A DNA stretch of 64,000 bases, taken from Neopestalotiopsis rosae (lineage: Eukaryota > Ascomycota > Sordariomycetes > Amphisphaeriales > Sporocadaceae). How positions within the stretch are numbered: position 1 is the first letter of the stretch; each line of letters starts with the position of its first letter. Made by a program: the position numbers and the translations under genes. Location: contig JALGAS010000003.1 of NCBI GenBank assembly GCA_023078685.1, positions 2,914,001 to 2,978,000 of the forward strand, in the 5' to 3' direction. A model generated the notes under the pieces. The model saw nothing but the letters and a program-made list of their open reading frames with translations. It did not search any database and was not told the DNA's origin. Shown piece by piece: positions 25,027-35,672 of this stretch.

Positions 25027-26474
25027 TTGATCCAGAGACACCGCAAATCAAATAACACTGAGGGTTGTGCGTAAATCTTCTGTCACAAGAGGGGAAGGGA
25101 AGCGAAATTCGGGTGGTACGAGCGGGGTTGGATTATATTTGGTGCTTTGGCCTGATTCTGGAGATCGCCCATAAAGACTCTATGCCATTCGTACTCCGAT
25201 TCATTCTGCAGCTCGGGAAGTATATGAACGCCACCATATTTCCAATCTCTGAAGCTCAGGCTGTGCCACTTTGCTATCTGACATGCGTACCTACCTATCC
25301 AATAAGCTCAATAAGTGTTCATGGATGGATGTTTGGTGTTTCGATGACACGGAATAGAAGCTGATCCATTGATTACGTTAGTATCATTGCACTGTACATA
25401 GGTAGGTAGGTAGGTAGGTACCAGCACTATAGCCAGCGGTACTGCCAAAATAGGATGGACAGCAAGGCAGCTAGGTATACCTTTTCGCTGAAACCCCTGC
25501 AGTAACTCAATGACCTAACGTAGTCACAGCTTTTCTACAGTTTTCAATCGCGAATGTCTTTGCTATCCTCCACGCCATGGACAAGCATAAGCTCATCCGA
25601 AGTTGTTCTTGTTTTCTTTTCTTCTTCATTTTTTTTTGTTATCGCAATTATTGATTACGCATTTTCCTGATGGACTTTGCGTGGTGAGATAGGCACAGTG
25701 GATAGAGATAAAATATTGAATAGCGGTCTTTGGTGAGATCCTAGCAGTCTGACTCAGCGATAAAGAGTGTGAGGTAGTATTTCTATTTGCATGCATTTCC
25801 GGCACAAAACTGATGAATTGCCTCGCCGTCCACTCTACTTTTTGCGGCGACCGGTAGTCATCATGCACTTTACTAGTAAGCAATTGAGGACATCATTACA
25901 CGACCTACTACAGCCTATAACCTAAAGTGAGCCGATGACTCGCCCAACCTAGTGCCGTTGCGCTCAAGGTCTTCTTGGATTGTTCCTAGAAGCCAGTCGC
26001 CCCGTAACTCATAATGAATCCTCACAATGATTGCAGTGCAAGATGTTACTTGGACTACCAGGAAGGGGGTGCTGCGACTATTAGGAATTGTCCTCCGTGT
26101 CCTTATCTAGCGGTTCCCTAATTATCCAGTCCATTTCCCCACTTCCCTGGCTCGCAAAGGACGCGAATTGATTCATCCACGTCAATGAGCTCGTAGCTGT
26201 GCCTTAAATGGGACTCTTTTGGAGGAAACCTTGCACTCTTCAGCGAACCAAACTGCGACCGTGGCTTAGATTCAAGGCAGGCAGAGGGAGGAAAACTGCG
26301 GGGCACGTAACCGGTGTACGACAAGGGTGGCAGGATCGACTGCAGCCTCGTCACATCCTTGAAATTTCGTTTGCCACTTGCACATTTGGTCTATTCAGTC
26401 CGATACTACGACAAACACGGCCGCCTGTATAATCTCAGGACTTTTCTGCTATTTGTTTTTTTGTCCGAGCCAAT
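25027..26474. promoter_or_regulatory. Shared divergent NLR-HET intergenic region
   Basis: About 1.45 kb lie between the start codons of the NLR (minus) and HET (plus) genes, with no gene inside. It contains a GGTA tandem repeat at 25401-25420 and a T-rich run near 25612-25640. The head-to-head layout allows co-regulation, but I cannot identify a specific site. Confidence 0.5.
25401..25420. repeat. (GGTA)5 microsatellite
   Basis: Five perfect GGTA units are followed by CC. It lies inside the NLR-HET intergenic region, about 375 bp upstream of the NLR start. Confidence 0.9.
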
Positions 26475-28754
26475 ATGGCATCGACCTTGCCAAGCGCACC
26501 TCTCTGTTCCGCGTGTCAATGCATATTTGCGCCTGGCTCCTACGACTTTTGGCGACCACGGGATAGATCACTACACAAAAATTTTGATGATCATGTTTCC
26601 TCACATCTGAATCCCCCACATGGGAAATTACATTCGTCTTCGCAGCAAGAACGTCATTCTGCGGCCGCGGCAGGATGTTGGATCTGCCAGAAACTTGTAG
26701 AAATAAAGCCCGATTACCGGGAGTACAAAGGCAGTGTATTCCACAGCATTGCCTGGGAAGCACAGCGGCTCCTACTTACAAAATCACGTTCTACGAAGAA
26801 GAAGATTGCGAAACGTCGAAATTGTGCAAAAAGAGCCCTCGGTATGTGCATGCTCAAAGATGGGACATGCCAACCAGCATATTCGACGCGACGATTAAAG
26901 CCAAATCATGTACCTGGACGGGCCAAGACGACGTTTTGCGATTGGCCTCGGAGTGGCTCAAAATTTGCAAAGGCTCCCATGATTGCAGCAACCGGTCTCG
27001 CGCTCTTTGGTATCCTAGTCGACTGCTGGACGTATCTTGTAGCGATTCTGTGCGTCTAGTGATCACGAGAGACGAGCACATTTCTGGAGACTACGCCACA
27101 TTGAGTCATTGTTGGGGCACAGATAACTTTCTCGTGATGACGCCAGACAACATCAAAGATTTCAAGGCTGGATATCAGACGAAGAACTTTCCTTTGACTT
27201 TTCAAGAAGTCATTGCGGTTATCAAATATCTCGGAATAAGGTACTTGTGGATCGACAGCTACTGTATAATGCAGGGCAGCAGTAATGCTGCACATGAAGA
27301 CTGGAACCGTGAGGCGCAACAAATGTACCAAGTGTATACAAACTCTTGTTTAAATGTAGGGTCTGCGCATTCCGATAATCCTGGGTACGTTACTTCCTAC
27401 ATTACCCCTAACATTTTCGAGCGTGTCCGTGTACCAGCAGATCTGATTCCAGATACTTTGGTTATTAGTTAGTTTCGGAAGGCAAGCCATGAAAGAAAAG
27501 CGCTGACCGATATGTCGCAGTGGGGGCTTATTTCGAAAACGTGATATGGGAGATAGGTATCCTCTCATCAAATGGCAGCCAACATGTCATGATAATGAGG
27601 CCTTTTTCTCATTAGCCATTCGTACTGCCGACACCGCCGATACGTATTACTCACCCCATTCCATTACCAATCGCGCCTTTTACACATTGAGAGAATGTGT
27701 CATGTCAAGTAGGGCTTGGATAGTCCAGGAAATGGTATTAAGCACTCGAATGCTTACTTTTACCGATGAGCAGCTCATTTGGCAATGCTCACAAACAGCA
27801 GCTTGCGAAGAGTTTCCTACTCAGACGTCACACTTGGTAGAAACAGAACAAGGTCTCAGTCCGTTCTGGGCTGCTCGACGTGTGTACCAGTCTCTTCATG
27901 ATAACTACCATCAGCTGAAAAAGGTAAAACAAAGATGGTTCCAAATACTTAATATGTATGCCTCAACTAGATTATCATACCCAGAAAAAGACTTGGTCAG
28001 GGCAATAGACGGTATCGGCCAGCATTTCGCTCAGCTGACCGGCCAAACTTACCGACATGGTACTTTGGAAGCAAGCCTTCCACAGGCTTTGTTATGGGAA
28101 ACATCCGATAAACCTAAGCTACAGCATGGGTCATTAGAGACAGCCCCTAGTTGGCATTGGGCGTCTCAAAACTCGTTCTTCTATAATCTATGGCTGCAAG
28201 ATGAAAGACGCAAGATGTGGTTTCGGTCATACGAGACCCCTTGGTGGATGCCTCCGGTCGTGCTGGCTCATACATTCATGATGGAGAAGGAGATTCCACT
28301 GAACTCAAAGGCTGCCAAAAGTGCCACACCGCAGTCGCAGTGGCCTACATTGGTATGCATAGCCAGGTCATTGCGAATAAGATCGGCAATTTTACATGAC
28401 AAGGGAGAAGGGACTTTATCCAATGCTGGATACTTGAAAGCAACTTTGGACCTAGGATCATCCCATAAGATTGAAAGCGGCAAAGGCTCCATCGATGCCG
28501 GGCAACGCGATGACTTCAAGAAGCTGCGGCCAGACGGGCTCCGCTTCTTGCCTCTCGTGGGAAAGGCTCAGATTTTTGGCTTAGTAGTCTATACGGACGA
28601 CTATGGTCGCTGCAAACGTATTGGTGTTCTCCACTTCGCATTCAGTTCATGGAATAGGCAAACAAAGAAACTGGAGGCAAGAATAATGGAAGATGGGCTC
28701 ACCCATCTTCAGAAGTTGCTGCGATCGAAACCGAGGCTCATAGAAATTGAGTAA
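26475..28754 (+). CDS. HET-domain (heterokaryon incompatibility) protein
   Basis: The N-terminus (26475 to ~26770) reads GCWICQKLVEIKPDY, typical of the region before HET domains. The HET domain is in another frame from ~26770: YATLSHCWGTDNFLVMTPDN, then YLGIRYLWIDSYCIMQG and HEDWNREAQQMYQVYTNSCLNVGSA. Two introns, 27468-27520 (branch CTGAC) and 27557-27615, connect PDTLVI to MGAYFENVIWEI and then AIRTADTADTYYS, leading into the third HET block SSRAWIVQEMVLSTRMLTF. The C-terminal ~350 residues are variable, as is usual. The frame change at ~26690-26780 is not explained by a strong intron. A weak 50-nt candidate is 26698-26747; otherwise a one-base indel is present. HET proteins trigger cell death in incompatible fungal fusions; that role here is inferred. 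It pairs with the divergent NLR. Confidence 0.85.
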
Positions 28755-28958
28755 CCGTATCAAATCAATTGAACAAAACAGACGTCTAGACTCCCGTCTA
28801 ATGCAAGTCTAAATATCACTACACAAGCGCTATTACTACATCAACCCCAAACGCCGGCATGATAAGCAGAGATGGGATATCTTCCAAAAGTCACCATTTA
28901 CTCCGTCCCCTACTTTCACTGCCCAAAGTTTCATCATAAACAGAACAGAAACACCTCA

Positions 28959-30563
28959 TCACAACGAGGCAATCAGCTCATCCAGCGCCGCCAGGTGACC
29001 AATGTGAGCAACATAGCAATCAGGCCGCACCAGAACATAGCCCGGCTTGCCCTTGAATCCATAGACGCGGTGCGCCTCACCATCGACATCGGACCAGCCC
29101 GCCTTTTGCTGCTGCTGGTCGCCGGCAAAGACGGTGTGGACCTTGGTCCGGGTCTTGCTGGCCTCGAGGAATCTGGCTTCGGCGCGGTGCAGATCGCCTT
29201 CACTCGCGGCATCAGGTCCCGCGCCGGAGAAGAGGATGAGGTGGTGGCTGCCTGGAGTCATGAGGTCCTGGAGGTACTGCTCCTGGCCGTCGGGACCCTT
29301 GAGGGTCGCCTCGGGGGCGCGGAACCCGCCGAGTACGGGACCACTGAATCCGGTCGCGGTGCCGACAATGGAGCTGCGGCGGTACTTGACGCCAAACTGT
29401 GTCATGAACTTGAGGTTGTTGAGGACGCGCGAGGGGCTGCTGGTCACCCAGGGGAGGATCCAGGGCAAGATCAAGTTGCGCAGGAACAAGAAGACGGGGT
29501 TCTGCGACGAGGCAAAGGTAAACATGCGGTCGCTGTTGCGCAAGAGGTACTCGCCGACGCGGTGGCGCTCCTCGTTGTACGTGTCGAGAAACGCCTCGGG
29601 CTTCTCGTCCTTCAGCACGGCCGCCAGCTTCCAGCCCAGGTTGATGGCGTCCTGGATGCCCGTGTTCATGCCCTGGCCGCCGGCGGGCGAGTGAATGTGC
29701 GCCGCGTCGCCGGCGAGCAGGAGGCGGCCCTCGCGGTAGTTGCTGGCGATGCGGTGGTGCAGATGGAACGCGGCGATCCAGCGCGGGTCCGACGCCACGG
29801 CTTTCCCGGGAAAGACCTTGTTGAGGAACTTTTGAAAGTCCTCGAGGGACAGCTCCTTTTCGCTGGACTGGTTCGGCCGCGAGACAATGAGGCGCGAGTA
29901 CCCTCCCTGCATGGGGAGAATGTTCATGACGCGCTGGTCCATGCAAAAGTAGGCCCGGTCGTTTGGTAACGGGTCCGTTTGGAGGCGCACGTCGGCCAGG
30001 ATGAATTCCTGCTGGTATGCCTCTCCGTCAAAGGTGATGGACTTGGCCGCGTGTCGCACGCTGCTGTGTGCGCCGTCCGCGCCGACGACGTACTTGGTCC
30101 GGATCGTCTCCTCCTTGCCGTCCTGGGAGGCGAGAACAACCGTGACTCCCTCGGCATCTGGCGTAATAGTCTTAGCCTCGACACCCATCTCAATCGCGAT
30201 GCCTTGCTTTGCCAGTAACGAGTCGAGGTACTCCTCGGTATCAGCCTGTGATATTATGACGGGCTTGAGGAATTGTGTCGTGGTGATGCCTTTCCAGTCA
30301 GAGCTCATGTCCGTGACCCATTGGCCCTTGACCGCAAAAGTAGTGACGCGAGCCGAAAAGCCGCGGTCGAGAAGGTCCCAGGCATTGCCATAGCGATGCA
30401 GCAGCTCTTGCGTCCTGGGTTGCACCACGATGGCGCGGCTATATGGTGAGCGCTCGGCGGCCTTGTTGATTATTCTAAAGGGGATTTGCTGAGCAAGTAG
30501 CTCCAATGCTAGCGTTTGGCCTGTTGGTCCTCCGCCAACAATCAGAACGTCGACATTGGTCAT
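28959..30563 (-). CDS. FAD-dependent monooxygenase (PheA/TfdB-type aromatic hydroxylase)
   Basis: Single exon of 534 aa, beginning MTNVDVLIVGGGPTG. The Rossmann GxGxxG (GGGPTG, ~10-15), the GADGAHSSVR motif (~161-170) and the FAD-ribityl GDAAHIHSPAGGQGMN motif (~285-300) are all intact, so it should bind FAD and hydroxylate an aromatic or related substrate with NAD(P)H. The C-terminal ~150 residues resemble the thioredoxin-like domain of phenol hydroxylases (HLILFSGAG, PGYVLVRPDCYVAHIG). Length is normal for the family. Unlike most neighbours it has no intron, and its middle (29200-29950) is clearly GC-rich. That would fit horizontal acquisition or simply an intronless paralog. No polyketide or peptide synthase is adjacent, so the substrate is unknown. 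Confidence 0.9.
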   Translation of the reverse strand: MTNVDVLIVGGGPTGQTLALELLAQQIPFRIINKAAERSPYSRAIVVQPRTQELLHRYGNAWDLLDRGFSARVTTFAVKGQWVTDMSSDWKGITTTQFLKPVIISQADTEEYLDSLLAKQGIAIEMGVEAKTITPDAEGVTVVLASQDGKEETIRTKYVVGADGAHSSVRHAAKSITFDGEAYQQEFILADVRLQTDPLPNDRAYFCMDQRVMNILPMQGGYSRLIVSRPNQSSEKELSLEDFQKFLNKVFPGKAVASDPRWIAAFHLHHRIASNYREGRLLLAGDAAHIHSPAGGQGMNTGIQDAINLGWKLAAVLKDEKPEAFLDTYNEERHRVGEYLLRNSDRMFTFASSQNPVFLFLRNLILPWILPWVTSSPSRVLNNLKFMTQFGVKYRRSSIVGTATGFSGPVLGGFRAPEATLKGPDGQEQYLQDLMTPGSHHLILFSGAGPDAASEGDLHRAEARFLEASKTRTKVHTVFAGDQQQQKAGWSDVDGEAHRVYGFKGKPGYVLVRPDCYVAHIGHLAALDELIASL

Positions 30564-32123
30564 GATCGATGAACCGGATCAGTAGTGGGTATGTGGATGA
30601 AAGGGATATGAATATTTGACCAAACCAGGATTCGTAGGTCAATTGATGCTTGAGACTTCTGCAGTCTCGATGATGGAATGTGTCTCAATTGTGTTAATAG
30701 TATTTGATGGGTTGCAACAGGAATGCGTGACAAAGTGACTGCGATCTTGTCAGTGTATATATATTATATTGTGCTCAGGAGTCTAGTAGTATTAGTTTGT
30801 TTTAATCTTGGCATGTTTTCGATCTCGGGGCCGACGCCACAAGGCTGATCGTCCCCGTAGAATTGTCGTGCTCCGTCTCACTCACATCTCAGCTCAGGGC
30901 AGAAACGGCATTCGCGAGCAGAAAAAGGGATCGTTGCATCTCGGCACAGCTCCGTTGTGCTTTAGCTGACATGCCTTAGCTAATTGAGAACATGTGCTAG
31001 GCCTGCGGGCACGTAACCAAGCCTCGCCTCCAGTGAGTGGGCGGTTCGCGCTCCCACCCACCGACGCTCCCCGTAACACCGACCATTAGCCCACTCTTGG
31101 CTCTCCCGCTCTTCACGGCGCACGACGGCGTCATATGATGCCATAACGGCACGCGAGGCAAAATGATTCTTGACTCAATCACTGTTTGCAGTCATTCATT
31201 GCCATATTCCAGCGCTATTATCGAGTATAGTTTCTCCTATGGATAATCAAGCTCTAGTCTCGCTCTCGTCATTGCAAAAGTGCTAGACTCTGTTTATTCC
31301 GACTCCTCCACCAACTATTGATAGAAACGACCCGATTGTGCCCGTTTCACCGAACTGAAGACGGGATCTATCCAGGCTTGGATGATTCAGTTAGACTCAC
31401 TTAGTTACCGCAAGTATATGCAAATGTAACGAAAAGCCTCAATCATTCGCTGCAGTCAGCATGTAAAAGCACATTTCATGCTTGGCAATGGAGCTTGTTT
31501 TCTTAGTCAGTGGAGGATAGTCTAGTCCGTATGTCCACCTCGGCCGTGTCTAATGTCCGAGTCTGTATTATGGAAAGCATCCGCCAACAAACATTTTCAG
31601 TTTTCCTGTTCACACACACATGGGCGTCTCATTCTTTCTGTTTTCACCAGTTTTACACAATTCCGGTTGTCTTTAGTATTCACAGGACATATCGTATAAG
31701 TATTCTCGCATAGCAATGCTTCGCCCGGTGCGAGTCGTCTTCTAGATGAGTCTGTAAGTCTGCTCACAGCGAAACCCCATAAAACCACCCTTCTAGGCCA
31801 CCTCCATTTGCACGCCCGGCTGCGATCACATCACTGAACGCAAAGGGGTAAGTCTAATCTACATGACAATGTCAAACCAGGCGAGAAAGCATTCATTTTT
31901 GGTCTAGTCAATGCTTCGATAATCGCCATATCAGTATAATCATGCATTGCTCAAAGCACCTGTTGTAAACCCTCGTCCACAACACCAAACGCCTGGCTCC
32001 GTCGCATCCTTCCGTGTACAAATATCAAAATAAAGCATTGCGTGGAGTGGTTGGAGAAAAAGAAAAACTGCCTGCCGCCGTTCAAGCAAACGGCGCATAG
32101 GCAATAGAGCACTTCCAGATCAT
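30564..32123. other. No supportable gene; FAD monooxygenase promoter side
   Basis: A TA-rich stretch (TATATATATTATATT) near 30756-30770 lies about 200 bp upstream of the monooxygenase start and could serve its promoter. The rest holds only short frames without motifs. Confidence 0.45.
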
Positions 32124-35101
32124 CTAGGAATGACTGGCGAGCTTTTGCAAGGTAACGAGAACACCTGAATGATATGTGTTAGTTCATTGCTCGGCTTGTC
32201 GAATTGCATATCGGATTTACTTACCCGTTACACCCTGAGTCAGGGTGGCATTGGCTTCAGTGTTGCGACTGCTCAAACCAACAGTGACGACGTTCTGGAC
32301 CGACTTCTGTTGCTTGAGACTGTTTGCCCACTTGAAGACGTTCTCGTCTTCGCGTCCGTCGCCAATGACCATTAGGAAGTCAATGGGACCAGCCTTGTCG
32401 GCATATGGCGCATTCTCAATGTGCTCCTTGTACACAACTTCGGCGGCAGTATGCTTTGTCCAGTCAATGGATTCGACTACGACCGAGTTGTCAAGCTGTG
32501 TAGCGTGGACTCCCTGGTTGTCGCAGGATTCGTTAATATGACCAGTCCAGTCGCTAGCTTGTCGTTCTGCCATGGCAAAGTCTTCGGCATCCTTGTAGTG
32601 GAAGACGAGCGAACAGTGTCGCTCCTCAATCTCAGCACCCGGAGTGCGCTCGAGATAGTAGTTGAGAATCGACTTGACCGAATCCTTCCAAGCAGTTACC
32701 GACGATCTGTCAGCGAGCTCATCCCAGTTGTCGGTAACGGCGTGCTTGATGAAGCATCCATTCTCAGCAATCAAGCCGAGATTTGGTACCAAACGGAACA
32801 GGCGATCAAGCTCTTGAGGTCGTCTGGCCGACATGATGTAGACCATGTTACGTGGATCCTCAACCAAATCATTGAGGACCGAGATAGTACGCTAAAGTTT
32901 GTCAGTGGAGTCAATTGCAATTCACATTTGCCTAGAACATACCTGAGGATTCATAGGAATCATGGAACTCATGGGGTTGTTGGGAATCAATGTACCCTCG
33001 AGATCCAAGAAGAAGAGGCGGCGTTGGCTTTGGCCATAGACTCTTTCAAGCTTTTGTAGGTTCAGACGTGGAATGGAGGTCTGCGCGTGGTCGGCTTGTT
33101 CCTCATAGACGCGATCGAGATGAGTCAGAAATTCGGTGAACCAATGACCACCAGTGTGGTGTTCCACTGCCTTGTAGAGTTTTCCCCAGCGCGAGGCCTT
33201 CTCTTCATCTGACATTTCCAAAGCTTTCAAAATAGCTTCTGAGCACTGGCGATAACTCCAGGGGTTGACTGTAAGCTCGTTGCCACCAAACAGCGACGAT
33301 GTTCCGGTAAACTCAGACAGGATCAAAGAGCCGTGCTTCTTTTCATCAATGCTTCCGTCCTGGCAGAGGAGAAATTCATGTGAGGTTAAATTCATGCCCT
33401 CGCGCTGACTTGTGATCATGACCGCGTCGGCAATTGTGAGCAGGGCAAGATACTGCGAATAGGGAATATCCTGCTTGAGATAGACAAGGGGTTGGTAAGC
33501 CAAATTGGCATAAGCCGAGTTGACTCGTGTCACAATATCGCTGACAGCCGCATCCAGGTCGGATTTCTCGCTCGAAGAAAGGGCGACTTGAATGAGGACG
33601 ACCTTGTCTCTCCATTGAGGGTTCTTATTGAGAAACAACTCATAGGATAGAAGCTTCTGGCGAACGCCTCGAACATGGTCGAGCTTGTCCCGTGCGACAA
33701 TGAGCATCTTGTCCTTGTACCTATCCTTCATGACATCGATCCACTTCTTGACTTCGGTGTCCTGGCGATGGTGGTTGAGGCTCACAGGGTCAATGCCAAT
33801 GGCGTGGTTCATGACATTGACAAAGCGGTCGTCGAGCTGGATACCCAAGGGTGTCGCCTCCACATTCTTCAGCAGTCTGCTGCAAGTCTGCAAAAAGTGT
33901 CGGGTATACTCGGGAATCTGGAAACCAATCAGGTTGGCGCCCAGCATGCCCTCGAGCAACTCTTTGCGCACGGCAAGACATCTGAAGACTTCGGACGAAG
34001 GGAAAGCGACATGAAGGAACAATCCAATCTTGGCGTCAGGAATCTTCTGACGAACCATTCCTGGGACGAGTAGCAGGTGGTAATCATGAACCCAGATGGT
34101 ATCACCTCGCTTCCAGTTCTTAATGATCTTGTCGGCGAAGGCTTGGTTTACATTGACGTAAAACTTCCAAGAATGGTCCTCGTATGCTTTGCTCTTGGGG
34201 TTGTCGGGAATCTGGTAGTGAAAGACTGGCCATAGGATTTGTTTGCAAAAATGTGAATAGTGTCCGTCAAAGTCCTTGTCTGTCGGGAACACTGTCAACA
34301 TGTTGTACTCGGTGGCCAATCGGTCGTGAATGTCGTCGCGCTGTTGAGTTGCATCCAAAGCGTCGACGGGCATTCCCAAAGTGCCGACCCAGGTGTGCTC
34401 GGCATCATACCCATCGCGACTAGCAGCATCGGCAGCGTTGCGGAGGCCTCCGTTTCCCTGGTCGGATGTCACGATGCGCCAGTTTGCATTGGCAAATACT
34501 CTGTCATGGCTGTCGCTTCTCTGTGCGCGCGGCTGTACAACACCCTGCCTTCCTAGTTCCTTAGCCTTTGCAAAGGTGCGAGAGTGTTCGAGCAATGACG
34601 CCGGCGGCGGGGAGCTAGCTCGCGACTTGGGCTGATTCTTGCGAGCGCCCCAGAGCGGAGATTCCTTGTCGGTTGGACCAAATCCTCCAGTGCTGCTGGC
34701 GTCATCGTCTGTAATGTGAATGCGAACTCCATCCTCGTTTCTAAATAGTCCGTCGTCTGATTCTACAGCTTCATCGTCGGTTGGCGTGCGCGGCGGCGTG
34801 TTTGTAGGGTGTGGTGCGAATAGACTCGGCTGGGTGTTGAGAACTGGTCTCTGTGTGTTCTTGCCATTGAGGTTGGCATTCTTGGCAGTAGGTGCTCGAT
34901 GGAGTCTACCACCTTTTGAGGACTTTATCGGCGCATCTGGAAGCTGGAAATAAACTGTCTTGGGAAGAAACCTTGTAGGTGGCAGAGAGTTAGCTGGAGC
35001 TCGGGATGTAGTGGAAGCAAAGTTTGGAGCTTTGCCTGGACCAAAGTACAAAAAGAGCAAAGGCGTGATTTTACTCACAAGGACGCTATGAAGACGGTCA
35101 T
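32124..35101 (-). CDS. Trehalose-6-phosphate synthase complex subunit, Tsl1/Tps3-like
   Basis: Exons 35079-35101, 32943-34971, 32225-32891 and 32124-32164 sum to 2760 nt (919 aa). The first exon is 23 nt and joins to give MTVFIASLFLPKTVYFQLPD. Residues ~20-200 are a low-complexity Pro/Ser/Thr-rich regulatory region. A GT20 synthase-like domain follows (VHDYHLLLVPGMVRQK, FLHVAFPSSEVFR, REGMNLTSHEF), then a HAD phosphatase-like domain (FFLDLEGTLIPN, MSARRPQEL, GDGREDENVF). The synthase motif usually written DRLDYxKG reads DKLDHVRG, and the phosphatase DxDxT reads DLEGT. Both changes suggest weak or no catalysis, so I call a regulatory subunit rather than Tps2. It should hold the cytosolic trehalose synthase complex together and control stress-induced trehalose. 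An AGGGG/CCCCT stress-element-like site is at 35270-35274. Residual activity cannot be excluded. Confidence 0.88.
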
Positions 35102-35269
35102 GATGGGCGACCGTTAAATTCTGGAACAAAAATGTCCAGTAATGTGTTTAGTATACAGAGGGAAAGAGGGAACCAAAGGTCAAAGAAAGGAAGAGAGAGA
35201 AAAGAAGTGTTGTTGCAAACGACGCCGGAAGTTGCCTTTCCTGGCCGGCAATGATCGTCCTGATTGGTG

Positions 35270-35274
35270 AGGGG
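35270..35274 (-). promoter_or_regulatory. STRE-like CCCCT element
   Basis: AGGGG on the plus strand (CCCCT on the gene strand) lies about 170 bp upstream of the Tsl1/Tps3-like start codon. Stress-response elements of this form control trehalose genes in yeast. A five-base match is weak evidence alone. Confidence 0.3.
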
Positions 35275-35584
35275 AGCTTTTTTTGTGTTGCCGTTACTGC
35301 AGACTGTAGGTAGGGTGGAATCGGGGGATTTTTTTTCTGCTTGACGGAGTATGCGATCGATTGAATCTGATGTCACAAATGAGGGTCTTCTACCCGGTCT
35401 GGCGCCAGGCTGGTAAGGTGGGTTAGGCCGACGACAAGTGGACCACGATGGGGGCTTGGATAAAGGTGAAGTCTTGGGAGGAGCTTCGGTGCTTTTCTAT
35501 GATTGAAAAAATTGTAGCAGAAGAAGATGAAACAAACAGGTGCATCTAGGAAGGTACAGGGAGGGAGAGAAAAGATAGACAACG

Positions 35585-35612
35585 ATGAGAGAGAGAGAGA
35601 GAAAGAGCTCTA

Positions 35613-35670
<58 letters not shown>
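35585..35670. repeat. GA tract followed by (TCTG)14 microsatellite
   Basis: A GA-rich tract (about 35585-35607) is followed by 58 nt of perfect TCTG units (35613-35670), roughly 14.5 copies. It lies about 500 bp upstream of the trehalose subunit start, probably in its promoter or leader. Confidence 0.95.

Positions 35671-35672
<2 letters not shown>

Noticed and set aside
28872..29969. 365-codon plus-strand open frame opposite the FAD monooxygenase
   Set aside because: It is the antisense of a strongly supported gene in a GC-rich stretch, and its product is low-complexity Val/Ala/Glu/Arg without a domain.
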